Assembly: GCF_003148385.1 (NCBI RefSeq) | Contig: NZ_CP029463.1 | Span: forward strand, 1,550,001-1,614,000 | Direction of reading: 5' to 3' | Source of the DNA: Flavobacterium sediminis | GTDB taxonomy: Bacteria > Bacteroidota > Bacteroidia > Flavobacteriales > Flavobacteriaceae | DNA length: 64,000 bases | Shown: positions 35,785 to 46,397 of the stretch, one piece after another | Numbering within the stretch: position 1 is the first letter of the stretch | How the letters are laid out: each line of letters opens with the position of its first letter | Notes under the pieces: model-generated | Seen by the model: the letters and a program-made list of their open reading frames with translations, nothing else | The model's database searches: none | Told to the model about the DNA's origin: nothing | Made by a program: the position numbers and the translations under genes

Positions 35785-35887
35785 AAACTAAAATGTCTGC
35801 TTCTAAAAAACATATACCAAATAACCACACAAAACTTTTTCTCAAAAATATAGAATCCTTAACTTTACGCAACAAAACACAAACACA

Positions 35888-37492
35888 ATGGATTTTATAT
35901 ATCAAGAGCCGTTTCCTATTGAAAAGGACGATACGCAATACAAAAAAATTACTTCAGATTACGTTACTGTCGAAAAATTAGGCGATCGTGAAATTTTGGT
36001 GGTTGATCCCAAAGGATTAGAGCTTTTAGCCGAAGAAGCAATGACAGATGTTTCGTTTATGCTTCGTACCAAACACTTGAAAAGTTTACAAAACATTTTA
36101 GACGATCCGGAAGCAACGGATAACGATCGTTTTGTGGCGTACAATTTATTAGAAAACGCTTCGGTGGCGGTAGAAGGGCAGTTGCCGTCATGTCAAGATA
36201 CCGGAACAGCAATTGTTGTGGCTAAAAAAGGGGAAAGTGTGTACACCGGAACGGATGATGCCGAATGGTTGTCGAAAGGTATTTTTAATACCTACCAAAA
36301 GAAAAATTTACGTTATTCTCAAATTGTGCCCATCAGCATGTTTGAAGAGAAAAACTCAGGTTCAAACTTACCGGCTCAAATTGATATTTATACTAAAAAA
36401 GGAGCTTCGTACGAATTTTTGTTTTTGGCAAAAGGCGGAGGTTCTGCCAATAAAACATTTTTGTACCAACAAACCAAATCGTTGTTGAACGAGAAAACCT
36501 TAACGGAATTTGTAAAAACTAAAATCAAAGATTTAGGAACATCGGCTTGTCCGCCGTACCACTTGGCTTTGGTTATTGGAGGAACTTCTGCTGAGGCGAC
36601 TTTAGCTGCGGTTAAGAAAGCATCTGCCGGATATTATGATAATTTACCGACTTCCGGAAACATGGGCGGTCAAGCTTTCCGTGATTTAGAATGGGAAGAA
36701 AAAGTAAAACAAATTTGTCACGAAAGCGGAATTGGTGCGCAGTTTGGTGGTAAATATTTTGTGCATGACGTTCGTGTCATTCGTTTGCCGCGTCACGCTG
36801 CTTCTTGTCCGGTTGGGTTAGGCGTTTCGTGTTCTGCCGATAGAAATATCAAAGCAAAAATTAATAAAGACGGTATTTTCTTAGAGCAATTGGAAACCAA
36901 TCCAAGACAATTTATGCCGGAAGTTGCGCCACATTTGGAAGAACCAATTACTGTTGATTTGGATAGACCAATGCAAGATATTTTAGCCGAATTGACTAAA
37001 TATCCGGTTAAAACACGTTTGAAATTAAACGGAACGGTAATTGTTGCTCGTGATATTGCACATGCTAAGATTAAAGAAATGCTAGATGCAGGACAACCTA
37101 TGCCAGAATATTTCAAAAATCACCCGGTTTATTATGCCGGACCTGCTAAAACTCCGGAAGGAATGCCATCGGGAAGTTTTGGACCCACAACTGCCGGACG
37201 TATGGATGTGTATGTAGAGGAGTTTCAAAAACACGGTGGAAGTATGGTGATGTTAGCCAAAGGAAACCGTTCGAAACAAGTTTCGGATGCGTGTACAAAA
37301 TATGGCGGATTTTATTTGGGTTCAATAGGTGGACCAGCAGCTATTTTAGCTAAAGAAAACATCTTGAATGTTGAGGTTGTTGATTTCCCGGAATTAGGAA
37401 TGGAAGCGGTTCGTAAAATTACCGTGAAAGATTTCCCCGCATTTATTATTACGGACGATAAAGGAAACGACTTCTTTGCTGATTTGAAATAA
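35888..37492 (+). CDS. fumA: Fumarate hydratase, class I (4Fe-4S)
   Basis: 534-residue TCA-cycle enzyme interconverting fumarate and malate. Single-chain FumA/FumB layout: the alpha-like part supplies the cluster Cys in PSCQDTGTA (~104) and in [16 protein letters not shown], and the beta-like part (~residue 340 on) has [13 protein letters not shown] and the conserved KGNRS loop. Normal length. Oxygen-sensitive cluster enzyme, as is common in Bacteroidota. Single gene, ended by a terminator at 37526. Confidence 0.95.
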   Translation: MDFIYQEPFPIEKDDTQYKKITSDYVTVEKLGDREILVVDPKGLELLAEEAMTDVSFMLRTKHLKSLQNILDDPEATDNDRFVAYNLLENASVAVEGQLPSCQDTGTAIVVAKKGESVYTGTDDAEWLSKGIFNTYQKKNLRYSQIVPISMFEEKNSGSNLPAQIDIYTKKGASYEFLFLAKGGGSANKTFLYQQTKSLLNEKTLTEFVKTKIKDLGTSACPPYHLALVIGGTSAEATLAAVKKASAGYYDNLPTSGNMGGQAFRDLEWEEKVKQICHESGIGAQFGGKYFVHDVRVIRLPRHAASCPVGLGVSCSADRNIKAKINKDGIFLEQLETNPRQFMPEVAPHLEEPITVDLDRPMQDILAELTKYPVKTRLKLNGTVIVARDIAHAKIKEMLDAGQPMPEYFKNHPVYYAGPAKTPEGMPSGSFGPTTAGRMDVYVEEFQKHGGSMVMLAKGNRSKQVSDACTKYGGFYLGSIGGPAAILAKENILNVEVVDFPELGMEAVRKITVKDFPAFIITDDKGNDFFADLK

Positions 37493-37525
37493 ATTTTTTT
37501 AGAAGAAAGACAAAAGAATATAGAG

Positions 37526-37562
37526 AAAAGACCTGTTAGTGTAAGCTAATAGGTCTTTTTAA
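37526..37562 (+). terminator. Intrinsic terminator after fumarase
   Basis: Arms AAAAGACCTGTTAG and CTAATAGGTCTTTT (one G-T pair) with a six-base loop and T run. Confidence 0.8.
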
Positions 37563-37566
37563 TTTT

Positions 37567-37631
37567 GTCATTCCGACGAGAGGAGGAATCTCATGAAGAG
37601 ATTGACATTTCTCAACTCCGCTCGAAGTGAC
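37567..37631. repeat. Inverted-repeat intergenic element, copy 1
   Basis: 65 bases ending in imperfect inverted repeats GTCATTCCGA and TCGAAGTGAC, with inner AGGAATCTCAT and CGCTCGAAG segments. A related element lies at 38921-38990 on the other side of rlmI. No coding capacity. Confidence 0.6.
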
Positions 37632-37680
37632 AAACAATAACGGGAAATCTGTTTACTAACAGACTACTGATGACTAAACG

Positions 37681-38844
37681 TTATTCAACATACAAAACCA
37701 ATCCTTTCAAATAATGTCCTTCTGGGTGGTAAATATTTGTTGGATGATCCGGTCCTTGTGACAATTTGTGTAATACCCGAATGGTTCTTCCGGTTTCAAT
37801 GGCTGCAGCTGCAATGGTGTTGTAGAACAATACATCGTCAATGACTTGCGAACACGAAAATGTAAATAAGATTCCTTTGGGTGCTAATGCTTTTAATCCG
37901 GCAATGTTTAAGCGTTTGTAAGCTTGTGTTGCAGTATGTTTGCTTTTAATACTTTTGGCGAAAGCCGGCGGATCTAACACAATGACATCATAAATCTGGT
38001 GGTTTTCTTTCATGAAATTGAATACATCATCAGCAACCGCTTTATGATTGGCTCCCGGAAAGTTCAATTCCATATTTTGAGCGGCTAAATCAACTGCTTT
38101 TTGTGAAATATCTACTGAAGTTACCAATTCAGCTCCGGCACTCATGGCGTAAATAGAAAAACCTCCGGTATAACAAAAGGTGTTCAATACTTTTTTGCCT
38201 TTCGAAAATTCGCTTAATAGTTTTCGGTTATCACGCTGATCCAAGAAGAAACCTGTTTTTTGACCTTCTACCCAATTCACGTGAAATTGAATGTTGTTTT
38301 CTTTGGCTACAGTGCTTTCTTGGGCTCCGAATAAGAAATAATCTGTTCCGGTATTCGGTAAAGTTCCCGAGCTTTTGCAATAAATGGTTTCGCAATTATC
38401 TGAAAAATTAGCTTGAATAGCGGCTGCTATTTTTTCCATTTCCTGAAAAATCCCGGAAGAATGTGCTTGAATAACCCAACAATTATTGTAAAAATCAATA
38501 ATTAATCCGGGAATGCCATCGCCTTCACCGTGAATAACACGAAAAGCATTGGTTACTTCCAAATCCAACAAGCGAGTTCGTAATTCCCAAGCCGATTGTA
38601 GTTTTTCTGCCCAAAAGTTTTCGGTATATTTTTCGTTTCCAAAAGTCAATAATCGAACAACGATACTTCCTCTATCGCTGTAGAAACCAGTTCCTAAATG
38701 TTTTTGGTTACTATCTACAACATCTACTAATTGGCCGTCAGTTAGTTCTTCCGTTACACCGTAAACGGCACCGCTAAAAACCCAAGGGTGTCTTCTTAGT
38801 ATTGATTTTTCTTTACCTGATTTTAAAATTACTTTTGGATTCAT
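37681..38844 (-). CDS. rlmI: 23S rRNA (cytosine-C5) methyltransferase, RlmI-like
   Basis: 387 residues. N-terminal PUA RNA-binding domain (KSGKEKSILRRHPWVFSGAV, ~6-80), linker domain, and a C-terminal SAM-dependent methyltransferase with KKVLNTFCYTGGFSIYA (motif I, ~215) and the catalytic VLDPPAFAKS. Matches RlmI/RlmK-type enzymes that methylate C1962 of 23S rRNA. A PCHR-like second Cys is absent, as usual for RlmI; FSCSQVIDD near the end holds the conserved Cys. Monocistronic and bracketed by two inverted-repeat elements. Confidence 0.88.
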   Translation of the reverse strand: MNPKVILKSGKEKSILRRHPWVFSGAVYGVTEELTDGQLVDVVDSNQKHLGTGFYSDRGSIVVRLLTFGNEKYTENFWAEKLQSAWELRTRLLDLEVTNAFRVIHGEGDGIPGLIIDFYNNCWVIQAHSSGIFQEMEKIAAAIQANFSDNCETIYCKSSGTLPNTGTDYFLFGAQESTVAKENNIQFHVNWVEGQKTGFFLDQRDNRKLLSEFSKGKKVLNTFCYTGGFSIYAMSAGAELVTSVDISQKAVDLAAQNMELNFPGANHKAVADDVFNFMKENHQIYDVIVLDPPAFAKSIKSKHTATQAYKRLNIAGLKALAPKGILFTFSCSQVIDDVLFYNTIAAAAIETGRTIRVLHKLSQGPDHPTNIYHPEGHYLKGLVLYVE

Positions 38845-38870
38845 AAATGAGAATGTGTCAATTTGATAAT

Positions 38871-38905
38871 TAAAAAAACCTACAAGGTTTAAATTACTTG
38901 TAGGC
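38871..38905 (-). terminator. Intrinsic terminator of the sco operon
   Basis: Arms CCTACAAG and CTTGTAGG; on the minus strand it ends in seven T. It lies beyond the repeat element, downstream of scoB. Confidence 0.75.
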
Positions 38906-38920
38906 TGTTTTTATTTTCTT

Positions 38921-38990
38921 GTCATTTCGAACATCGTGAGAAATCTCATAACTTAATGTAATTTATCTTCACTACGTTCATCGAAATGAC
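38921..38990. repeat. Inverted-repeat intergenic element, copy 2
   Basis: 70 bases with perfect ten-base terminal inverted repeats GTCATTTCGA / TCGAAATGAC and the inner segment GAGAAATCTCAT shared with copy 1. MITE- or REP-like in form; it carries no gene. Confidence 0.65.
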
Positions 38991-38999
38991 AAATGTTTT

Positions 39000-39658
39000 T
39001 TAGTCTAAAACCATTTCAGGAATTTCACCTTCTACGATTAGTGTTCCTTCAGTTGCTTTTTGAATTTCTTCTACAGAAACACCCGGAGCTCTTTCTAAAA
39101 GTTTAAAACCTTGTGGAGTTACTTCAACAACGGCTAATTCGGTTACGATTTTTTTCACACAGCCAACGCCGGTTAATGGCAACGAACATTTTTTTAATAA
39201 TTTCGATTCACCAGCTTTATTCACGTGCATCATGGCAACAATGATATTTTCGGCAGAAGCGACTAAATCCATAGCGCCCCCATTCCTTTTACCATTTTAC
39301 CCGGAATTTTCCAGTTGGCAATATCTCCGTTTTCGGCTACTTCCATAGCCCCTAAAATAGTTAAATCTACTTTTTGAGAACGAATCATTCCGAAACTGAA
39401 AGCAGAATCAAAGAAACTAGCTCCCGGTAATGTAGTGATGGTTTGTTTTCCGGCATTGATGATGTCAGCATCTTCTTCGCCTTCATAAGGAAAAGGTCCC
39501 ATGCCTAAAACACCATTTTCCGACTGAAATTCTACGGCAATATCTTCACGAACAAAGTTGGCAACTAATGTAGGAATTCCAATTCCTAAATTTACGTAGT
39601 AACCGTCTTTTACTTCTTTAGCAATTCGTTTTGCAATTTGATTTTTATCTAAAGCCAT
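39000..39658 (-). CDS. scoB: 3-oxoacid CoA-transferase subunit B, frameshifted
   Basis: Beta subunit of succinyl-CoA:3-ketoacid CoA-transferase, for acetoacetate/ketoacid activation. It has [13 protein letters not shown] and the catalytic Glu in [12 protein letters not shown] (~46). The first frame ends after KGMGALWI at 39263; adding one G to the coding-strand run (C run at 39277-39281 on the plus strand) gives [20 protein letters not shown] and the normal C-terminus to 39000. Restored length ~219 residues is exactly usual. Paired with scoA, but another gene lies between them. Confidence 0.9.
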
Positions 39659-39695
39659 TTTAATTTGATGATTTGGTAATTTGACAATTTGAAAA

Positions 39696-40055
39696 TCATT
39701 TCTTTTTAGAGGATGAAATAATTTTAGAAATAATCAAATGAATTGATTGTAATTTTTTTAATAATTCTTCACTTGGATTTGGATAAAAATCTGAATGTAA
39801 ACAAAGTTCTAACCAATATTGCAATTCATCTGCTTCTTTTGCTGATATTTTAAATTTATGAATGAAATCAACTTTGCTTTCAGCATTCTGAGCTTCTTTG
39901 ATATTTGCTCCAATTGAAGTTCCACATCTGAAAATTTGAGAAGCCATTTCAAAACGATTATTGTTTCTTATAGATTCTGAGTAAGCGATAATATCTAAAG
40001 CGAATTCAAAAGTCAATTTTACAATTAGATTTTCTTTATCGTTTCTCATTTTCAA
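39696..40055 (-). CDS. Four-helix-bundle protein (S23/IVP family)
   Basis: 119 residues, all helical, with the family's [19 protein letters not shown] (~41-60) and [16 protein letters not shown] stretches. These proteins are encoded inside 23S rRNA intervening sequences in some bacteria and as free genes in many Bacteroidota; function unknown. Here it sits between scoA and scoB with 37- and 27-base gaps, on the same strand, so it is read as part of the operon but is unlikely to be part of the enzyme. Confidence 0.9.
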   Translation of the reverse strand: MKMRNDKENLIVKLTFEFALDIIAYSESIRNNNRFEMASQIFRCGTSIGANIKEAQNAESKVDFIHKFKISAKEADELQYWLELCLHSDFYPNPSEELLKKLQSIHLIISKIISSSKKK

Positions 40056-40082
40056 ATTTTCAAATCAATAAATCTTTAAAAA

Positions 40083-40781
40083 TTAACGTTTACGGGTTGT
40101 ACGTTGTTCAATGCGTTTTTCAAATTTCGCTCCTTGGAAAATACGATTGACCATAATTCCCGGGATGTGAATTTGATTAGGGTCCAAAGTTCCAGCAGGA
40201 ACTAATTCTTCTACTTCGGCAATGGTGATTTTTCCGGCACCGGCCATAGGCGCATTAAAATTACGAGCTGTCCCTTTAAAAATTAAATTTCCGGCTTCGT
40301 CACCTTTCCAGGCTTTAACGATGGCAAAATCGGCTTGAAAAGCATGTTCCATGATGTACATTTTTCCATTGAATTCACGAGTTTCTTTTCCTTCGGCAAC
40401 TTCTGTTCCGTAACCGGCAGGTGTAAAGAAAGCGGGAATTCCCATTTGAGCGGCACGACATTTTTCGGCTAATGTTCCTTGTGGAGTAAGTTCTACTTCT
40501 AATTCTCCGGATAGCATTTGACGTTCAAATTCGGCATTTTCACCCACATAAGAAGAAATCATTTTTTTGATTTGTCGTTTTTGCAACAACAAACCCAAAC
40601 CGAAATCGTCAACCCCTGCATTGTTGGAAATACAAGTAAGGTTGGTTACACCTATTTTCACGAGTTCGGCAATACTGTTTTCAGGAATACCGCTAAGTCC
40701 GAAACCGCCAAGCATGATGGTCATGCCGCTTTCAAGACCTTGTAAAGCTTCCTGAACGTTGTTCACTTTTCGAGTAATCAT
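40083..40781 (-). CDS. scoA: 3-oxoacid CoA-transferase subunit A
   Basis: Alpha subunit, 232 residues. The CoA-binding loop [11 protein letters not shown] is at about 22-32, followed by [29 protein letters not shown] and the [20 protein letters not shown] stretch near 197-216. Acts with ScoB as a heterotetramer in ketoacid metabolism. First sco gene of the minus-strand run, 38 bases after the PBP1A stop, so possibly transcribed with the ricT-gldH-PBP1A genes. Confidence 0.93.
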   Translation of the reverse strand: MITRKVNNVQEALQGLESGMTIMLGGFGLSGIPENSIAELVKIGVTNLTCISNNAGVDDFGLGLLLQKRQIKKMISSYVGENAEFERQMLSGELEVELTPQGTLAEKCRAAQMGIPAFFTPAGYGTEVAEGKETREFNGKMYIMEHAFQADFAIVKAWKGDEAGNLIFKGTARNFNAPMAGAGKITIAEVEELVPAGTLDPNQIHIPGIMVNRIFQGAKFEKRIEQRTTRKR

Positions 40782-40819
40782 GTTGTTTTATTTATTTTTG
40801 GTTTAGTTTGGTTCCTTTT

Positions 40820-43098
40820 TCAGAAATTAAATTCCCCCATATCAGGTTCATCAATAGCTGTAGAGTCAACTTCTTTTTTCCAACAATCTACTTTTATAGA
40901 TAAATCTTTTGGTCGTTCAAAATCCTCTTTAGAGATATTTAAGTCTTTGTCCTCATAACATTTCTTCATGAATAATCCCCAGATAGGTAATGCCATAGTA
41001 GCTCCCTGACCATAATACGTTCTACTGAAATGGGCAGCCCGGTCTTCATTTCCAACCCAAACACCGGCAGCTAAATTGGGAACAACGCCCATAAACCAAC
41101 CGTCGGAATTATTTTGAGAAGTACCTGTTTTTCCGGCGATAGGATTATTGAATTTATAATCATAATTTCTAAATCCGGCTCCGCCCCAACGAAGTCTTCT
41201 TCCGGTACCGTCTTCTGTTACTCCTTCAAGTAATTTGATGATAGCATAGGCCACATCTTTGTTCATGACATCTTTGCTTTCCGGAATGACCTGATCTAAT
41301 ACAATACCGTTTTTGTCTTCTATTCTTGTAATGAAGGTAGGTTTTATATAAACACCTTGATTGGCATACGTACTGAAAGCTCCTACCATTTCTCTAACGG
41401 TTATTTCCGGCGCTCCCAAAGCGATAGCAGGTTGGGCGGGAATATCAGAGGTAACTCCCAGATCATGAGCCATATCGGCTACGGCTTGTGGTCCCACTCT
41501 GTCGATTAGTTTAGCAGAAACAGTATTGATGGAATTAGCTAAGGCTTGTTTTAAGGTGATCATTCCTTTGTATTTACCATCAGAATTAGACGGAGACCAA
41601 TCTTTTTCAATTCCCCATCTGCCTTTATGCATGGTAAATTGTCCGTCAATTATAGAATCACAAGGAGACATTCCTAATTGTTCTATCGCTGTGGCATAAA
41701 CAAAGGGCTTAAAGGTAGAACCTACCTGACGGGCTCCTTGCCCCACATGGTCGTATTGAAAATATTTGTAATTGATACCGCCAACCCAAGCTTTGATGTA
41801 TCCGGTTTGAGGTTCCATTGCCATCATTCCTGTTTGAAGGAAATGTTTATAATAACGGATGGAATCTCTTGGTGTCATGATCGTATCTTTTTCCCCTTTC
41901 CAAGAGAAGATTTTCATTTTTGCTTTGATGTCAAAAGATTTTAAAATCTGGTCTTCTGATTTTCCTTCTTCTTTCATAATACGCCATCTTTCGGATGATT
42001 TCATCGCGCGCATCATAATTCTTTCTGTTTCTTCTTTTGAAATGTTTAAGAAAGGTGCATTTTTATTGTTTTTGGCTAATTTAAAAAACTCCGCCTGAAG
42101 GTTTGGTAAATGTTCTGCAACAGCTTCTTCAGCATATTTTTGCATTTTAGAATCTAATGTTACATAGATTTTTAAGCCATCTCTGTAAAGGTCGTATTCC
42201 GTACCATCTTCTTTTGGGTGGTCTTTTATCCATTTTTTCATATAGTCACGCAAATATTCTCTGAAATAAGTAGCGTAACCCTCTTTATGACTTTCCGGTT
42301 TAAAGTCTAAAACAATAGAATCTTTTGCTAATTTGTTTTTCTCCGAGTCAGATAAGAATCCACTTCTAACCATTTGACCTAAAACAGTATTTCTACGGTC
42401 GAATACTAGTTTTTTTCTTTTTTCTTTTGTAGGGTTATATAAGGCAGGATTTTTTAACATTCCAACAAAAAGAGCGCTTTCTTCTACAGTTAAGTCTTTC
42501 GGCTCTTTATTGAAATAAATTTTAGCTGCTGAGCGAATACCTACTGCATTATAAAGAAAATCGACTTCGTTTAAGTACATTGACAAGATCTCTTTTTTAG
42601 TATATTGACGCTCTAATCGTACAGCAATGACCCATTCTTTGACTTTTTGGATGAGTCGCATAATTATATTTTTAGAACCTTCACCATGAAATAATAACTT
42701 GGCTAATTGTTGGGTGATAGTACTGGCTCCACCGTCTTGACCGAGTTTAACAATTGCACGAAGTGTACCTCGAGCATCAATACCGGAGTGTTCATAAAAA
42801 CGTTCGTCCTCTGTTGCAATTAAGGCATTCACTAAATGAGGAGGAAGGTCTTCAAATTTTACAGGGACACGATTTTGGGCATAGTATTTTCCGATTACTT
42901 CTCCGTCTGAAGAGATAATCTCTGTTGCAATGTTTGAATCTGGATTTTCAAGTTTTTCAAAACTAGGCATTTCCCCTAAAAGCCCCATGAGGCAAAAAGG
43001 AATAGAAGTACAACAAAAGCAATTCCCAGGATAAAAATTTTCCAGAACCATTTTATGTAAACGGAAAACTCATTTGTATTTGTCTTTTTTGTTGCCAT
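40820..43098 (-). CDS. Penicillin-binding protein 1A, frameshifted near the start
   Basis: Bifunctional peptidoglycan synthase, ~759 residues when restored. The ATG at 43098 (MATKKTNTNEFSVYI) leads into a membrane helix WKIFILGIAFVVLLFLFA; one G missing from the coding-strand run (C run 42983-42986) breaks the frame at ASWG, and ASWGLLGEMPSFEKL resumes. Transglycosylase domain: ATEDERFYEHSGID, GASTITQQLAKLL. Transpeptidase: STFKPFVYA (S-x-x-K), SNSINTVSA, AGKTGTSQNN. All catalytic parts are intact, and loss of the anchor would be costly, which favours a sequencing error. Confidence 0.92.
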
Positions 43099-43102
43099 AT
43101 TT

Positions 43103-43594
43103 TTAGTTGGTTTTTTCAATTCTGAATCCTACATCTGTGATGCCAGGTAAATTTTCTAATCCGGTAATGCTTCCGGTTTCCCTAAGGGCATGAGTGACGG
43201 AAACTTTGTAGTTTCCGGCTTTTTTAAATACAAAATTTTCCTGATACCAGAGTTTGTTTTCTTTGATGTCAGTAAAACCTTCTCCTAAAAGAGAACCGTC
43301 CGGATTTGCCATAGCATATTCCAGAGTATCTGTTTTTATTTCGTTATCCGGATTTTCCATGGTAACAATAACGAATAAATTATTAAACGGGTAATCAGCA
43401 TTGTCCCTTATGTTTAAAAACAAATTATAGGGAGATACCGTGTCTTTTTGTTCAAATGTAAAAGAGATGGTATCCTTGTGATTCCAGGTGCCGTTTAATT
43501 TAGCGTATTGGTCAAACACCCTTTTTTTGTCACAAGACAAGAAAAAAGATACAAAACCTAATAAAAGGATGTATTTAGTTTTTCTTAGGCGCAT
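43103..43594 (-). CDS. gldH: Gliding motility lipoprotein GldH
   Basis: 163 residues from the ATG at 43594, chosen because MRLRKTKYILLLGFVSFFLSC is a clean lipoprotein signal. The chain then matches GldH: FDQYAKLNGTWNHKDTI, LFLNIRDNADYPFNNLFV and the GITDVGFRIEK end. GldH is required for gliding of Flavobacterium johnsoniae; it is anchored in the envelope. Position between ricT and PBP1A is the usual one. Its start overlaps the ricT stop by 20 bases. Confidence 0.9.
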   Translation of the reverse strand: MRLRKTKYILLLGFVSFFLSCDKKRVFDQYAKLNGTWNHKDTISFTFEQKDTVSPYNLFLNIRDNADYPFNNLFVIVTMENPDNEIKTDTLEYAMANPDGSLLGEGFTDIKENKLWYQENFVFKKAGNYKVSVTHALRETGSITGLENLPGITDVGFRIEKTN

Positions 43595-44771
43595 TTTTTT
43601 TATTTGCTGGTTTTTGCTGTTGTTGTTTGTTATTATTGTTATTATTTCTTCTTTTTTTGTTTTTGTTAGGTCTTTTCTTAGGTTTGTCAAAACGATTAAG
43701 AGAATCTTGTCCTACAACATTTTGGAAATTCTTTTCAATGGTTTTGGTGTCTTCCACTACAAAATCTTCTAAAGCAGCAACTTTCTGATTTTTAGCATTG
43801 ACAGCTAAGATCTCTTTTACTTGCTCAACAGTTAGAACGTGCCAATGGGCAGGATTGTTTTCATAACAGAACCACATTAATTCTTTAAAAATGTCAACTT
43901 TCTGACAATTAGCATTTCCTTTTTCCGTAAATAGTTTAGTATCCAGATCCGGGAAACTCTTAAGGGCATCTAAATAAGTGTCTAATTCATAATTCAGACA
44001 GCATTTTAACTTACCGCATTGACCGGCTAGCTTTTGAGGGTTTAGTGACAATTGTTGGTAACGAGCAGCAGAAGTGTTAACACTTCTGAAGTCGGTTAAC
44101 CAGGTTGAACAGCAAAGTTCTCTACCACAAGAACCGATACCTCCTAAGCGAGAAGCTTCCTGACGGAACCCAACTTGCTTCATTTCAATACGAATACTGA
44201 ACTCTCTTGCAAAATCTTTAATAAGCTGACGAAAATCTACACGGTCATTTGCTGTATAGTAGAACGTAGCTTTTGAACCGTCACCCTGAAATTCCACATC
44301 AGAAATCTTCATTTCCAAGTTCAGGGCAATAGCTAACTCACGGGCACGCATTCGCACCGGTTCTTCACGGTTTCTGGCTTCACTCCAGATATCGATATCT
44401 TTTTGAGATGCTTTTCTATAGATCTTAGGTAGTTCTGCGTTCAGAGCGGTATTCTTTTTGTTCATCTGAACTTTTACCAGTTCGCCTGCAAGAGATACAA
44501 TGCCGACATCATGTCCGGGAGACGCTTCAGTAGCTACAATGTCGCCCATGGAAAGCGATAGTTTTTCAGGATTTCTGAAAAAATCTTTTCTTCCGTTTTT
44601 AAAGCGTACTTCCACTACATCAAATGGTTCCTGTCCCTGAGGTAAACCCATGTTAGATAACCAGTCGAATACCGTTAATTTGTTGCAGCTTCCGGTGCCG
44701 CATGAACCGTTATTATTACATCCTTTAGGAACACCATCTTTAGTTCCTGTGGAACAATTATTACATGCCAT
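43575..44771 (-). CDS. ricT: RicT/PSP1-domain protein
   Basis: 398 residues. The N-terminus is Cys-rich (MACNNCSTGTKDG ... CGTGSC, ~3-30). The PSP1 C-terminal domain holds GIGSCGRELCCSTWL and KLAGQCGKLKCCLNYE, the Cys set that in Bacillus RicT (YaaT) helps bind 4Fe-4S clusters with RicA and RicF. Bacteroidota have RicT without obvious partners; here the neighbour is gldH. The C-terminal ~50 residues are a Lys/Asn tract (KKRPNKNKKRRNNNNN) that is low-complexity and probably unstructured. Confidence 0.9.
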   Translation of the reverse strand: MACNNCSTGTKDGVPKGCNNNGSCGTGSCNKLTVFDWLSNMGLPQGQEPFDVVEVRFKNGRKDFFRNPEKLSLSMGDIVATEASPGHDVGIVSLAGELVKVQMNKKNTALNAELPKIYRKASQKDIDIWSEARNREEPVRMRARELAIALNLEMKISDVEFQGDGSKATFYYTANDRVDFRQLIKDFAREFSIRIEMKQVGFRQEASRLGGIGSCGRELCCSTWLTDFRSVNTSAARYQQLSLNPQKLAGQCGKLKCCLNYELDTYLDALKSFPDLDTKLFTEKGNANCQKVDIFKELMWFCYENNPAHWHVLTVEQVKEILAVNAKNQKVAALEDFVVEDTKTIEKNFQNVVGQDSLNRFDKPKKRPNKNKKRRNNNNNNKQQQQKPANKKNAPKKN

Positions 44772-44858
44772 AGTTTTATATATTGATCGTTCCTTAAATG
44801 GAACTACTTGTCAAAAGTGTGTTTTGTGTGTAAAGATAATACAAATTTATGAATGGTT

Positions 44859-44900
44859 TAAAAAAGAAAAACCTGCTTTCGTATATAACGAGAACAGGCT
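44859..44900 (-). terminator. Intrinsic terminator of the trhO-trhP-ferredoxin operon
   Basis: Minus-strand hairpin with CCTG/CAGG and TCTCG/CGAAA parts, followed by TTTTTCTTTTTT, 26 bases past the ferredoxin stop. Confidence 0.75.
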
Positions 44901-44926
44901 TTAAAAAAGTATTATCAATGGGGGTT

Positions 44927-45157
44927 TTATGTTTCTTTTACCGAAATAATGTGAACCGGACAAGCTTTTTCGGCTTGTTCACAGGCTTCTGTTATGGTAT
45001 GATCGTGCGATTTTAGCGTGTGAAAACCTTTATTGTTTACTGATTTTATCAGAACGGTTTTTCCGTCTTTTTTAGACATCTGGAATTGCTTGGGCGCAAA
45101 TTCAACACAATAATTGCAACCAATACATTTGTCTCGTTGTAATGTAACAATGACCAT
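44927..45157 (-). CDS. Small 4Fe-4S ferredoxin
   Basis: 76 residues. Cluster ligands are CIGCNYC (C-x2-C-x2-C, ~12-18) plus a remote ACPVHII Cys (~66), so one 4Fe-4S cluster (Fer4-type) is expected. Its ATG overlaps the stop of the U32 gene (TAATG), which couples the two. Because U32-family tRNA/rRNA hydroxylases depend on iron-sulphur chemistry, this ferredoxin probably feeds electrons to or is used with TrhP; this is inferred from the operon. Confidence 0.88.
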   Translation of the reverse strand: MVIVTLQRDKCIGCNYCVEFAPKQFQMSKKDGKTVLIKSVNNKGFHTLKSHDHTITEACEQAEKACPVHIISVKET

Positions 45158-46397
45158 TATGCTTCTACGATTTTATACAACTTGTCAGACAATCGGATTC
45201 TGAATGGGAGTTTTAACGTTAAGCTATCTCCTTTAGTGGCTTTTTCAGAATTCTCATCGTTTACCATCATCTCTTCAATAACTAATTCCTGAACGCCTGT
45301 TGTAGGACCGGTAATTAAAACTTTATCTCCTTTTTTAAGATCGTAGGCTTCAATTTTGAATTCAGCAATGCTGGCTTTAGGGAAATAGTGCATCCCTTTA
45401 CCGATATATACTTTCTTTTGTGTAGCACTGCTTCCGGATTCTTTACTCCATTCACCTAATTTTTGACCTAAATAATAACCGCTCCAAAAACCTCTGTTGT
45501 AAACGGTATTTAGAGCTTCCATCCATTCTGCCACTTTTTCCTGAGAAAATGTTCCGTCATAATACGAATCAATAGCTTCTCTATAGGTTTTGATAACTGT
45601 AGCCACATATTCCGGAGCACGACCGCGACCTTCAATTTTTAGTACTTTGATACCTGAGTCGATTACTTGGTCTAAGAAATCAATCGTACATAAATCTTTT
45701 GGAGACATCATGTATTCGTTATCGATTTCAATTTCAAAACCAGTTTCTTGGTCGATAACCGTGTATTTTTTACGACAATTTTGTTTGCATGCCCGCGGTT
45801 TGCAGAAGAATTGTGAGAATGCAGGCTCAAATAGCATTTTCCGGAAACTGCCATACACAATGCACCGTGACCGAAAATTTCAATTTCAACTAAATTGCCG
45901 CTTGGTCCTTTTACTTGCTCTTTCTCTATTTGTTCCGTAATTTTCTTTACTTGGCGTAAACTTAATTCGCGGGAAAGCACAATAGTATCGGCAAACATGG
46001 CATAAAACTTCACTGTTTCAATGTTGGTCACATTTACTTGAGTAGAAATATGAACTTCCATTCCAATGCTTCTAGCGGTCATAATTACCGCTTGATCAGA
46101 CGCAATAACGGCTGTAATGTTGGCCTCTTTTGCTTTGTTTAAAAGTGTTTTTACAATCGACAAATCGTGATCGTAAACAATTGTATTTAAAGTGAGATAG
46201 GTTCTAACGTTTTTTTCTTGGCAACGACGTGCTATTTCCGGTAAATCGTCTAAGACGAAATTGATGGAAGCACGAGCACGCATGTTCAACTGCTCTACAC
46301 CAAAATAAACCGAATCACATCCGTTGTCTAAAGCTGCCTGTAAGGATTCAAAATTACCAGCAGGCGCCATTAATTCTATTTTTCCTGTAGAAGTCAT
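45157..46397 (-). CDS. trhP: U32-family tRNA hydroxylase (TrhP-like), frameshifted
   Basis: Restored length ~413 residues, like YegQ/TrhP and shorter than the rRNA enzyme RlhA. Start KIELMAPAGNFESLQAALDNG; YFGVEQLNMRARA; catalytic-region Cys in GHGALCMAVSGKC and NRGACKQNC. The frame breaks after SANRG; adding one G to the coding-strand run (C run at 45792-45794 on the plus strand) restores RGACKQNCRKKYTV. C-terminal ~80 residues are the U32_C barrel (IGKGMHYFPKASIAEFKIE onward). In E. coli TrhP makes 5-hydroxyuridine at tRNA position 34. The ATG overlaps the trhO stop. Confidence 0.88.

Noticed and set aside
40518-40755. Plus-strand frames inside scoA
   Set aside because: Both lie antisense to a conserved enzyme gene and have no features of their own.
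42960-43051. Start of PBP1A at 43051 in the other frame
   Set aside because: That beginning (MVLENFYPGN, Cys-rich) has no membrane anchor; the frame from 43098 supplies the normal anchor and joins after one missing G.
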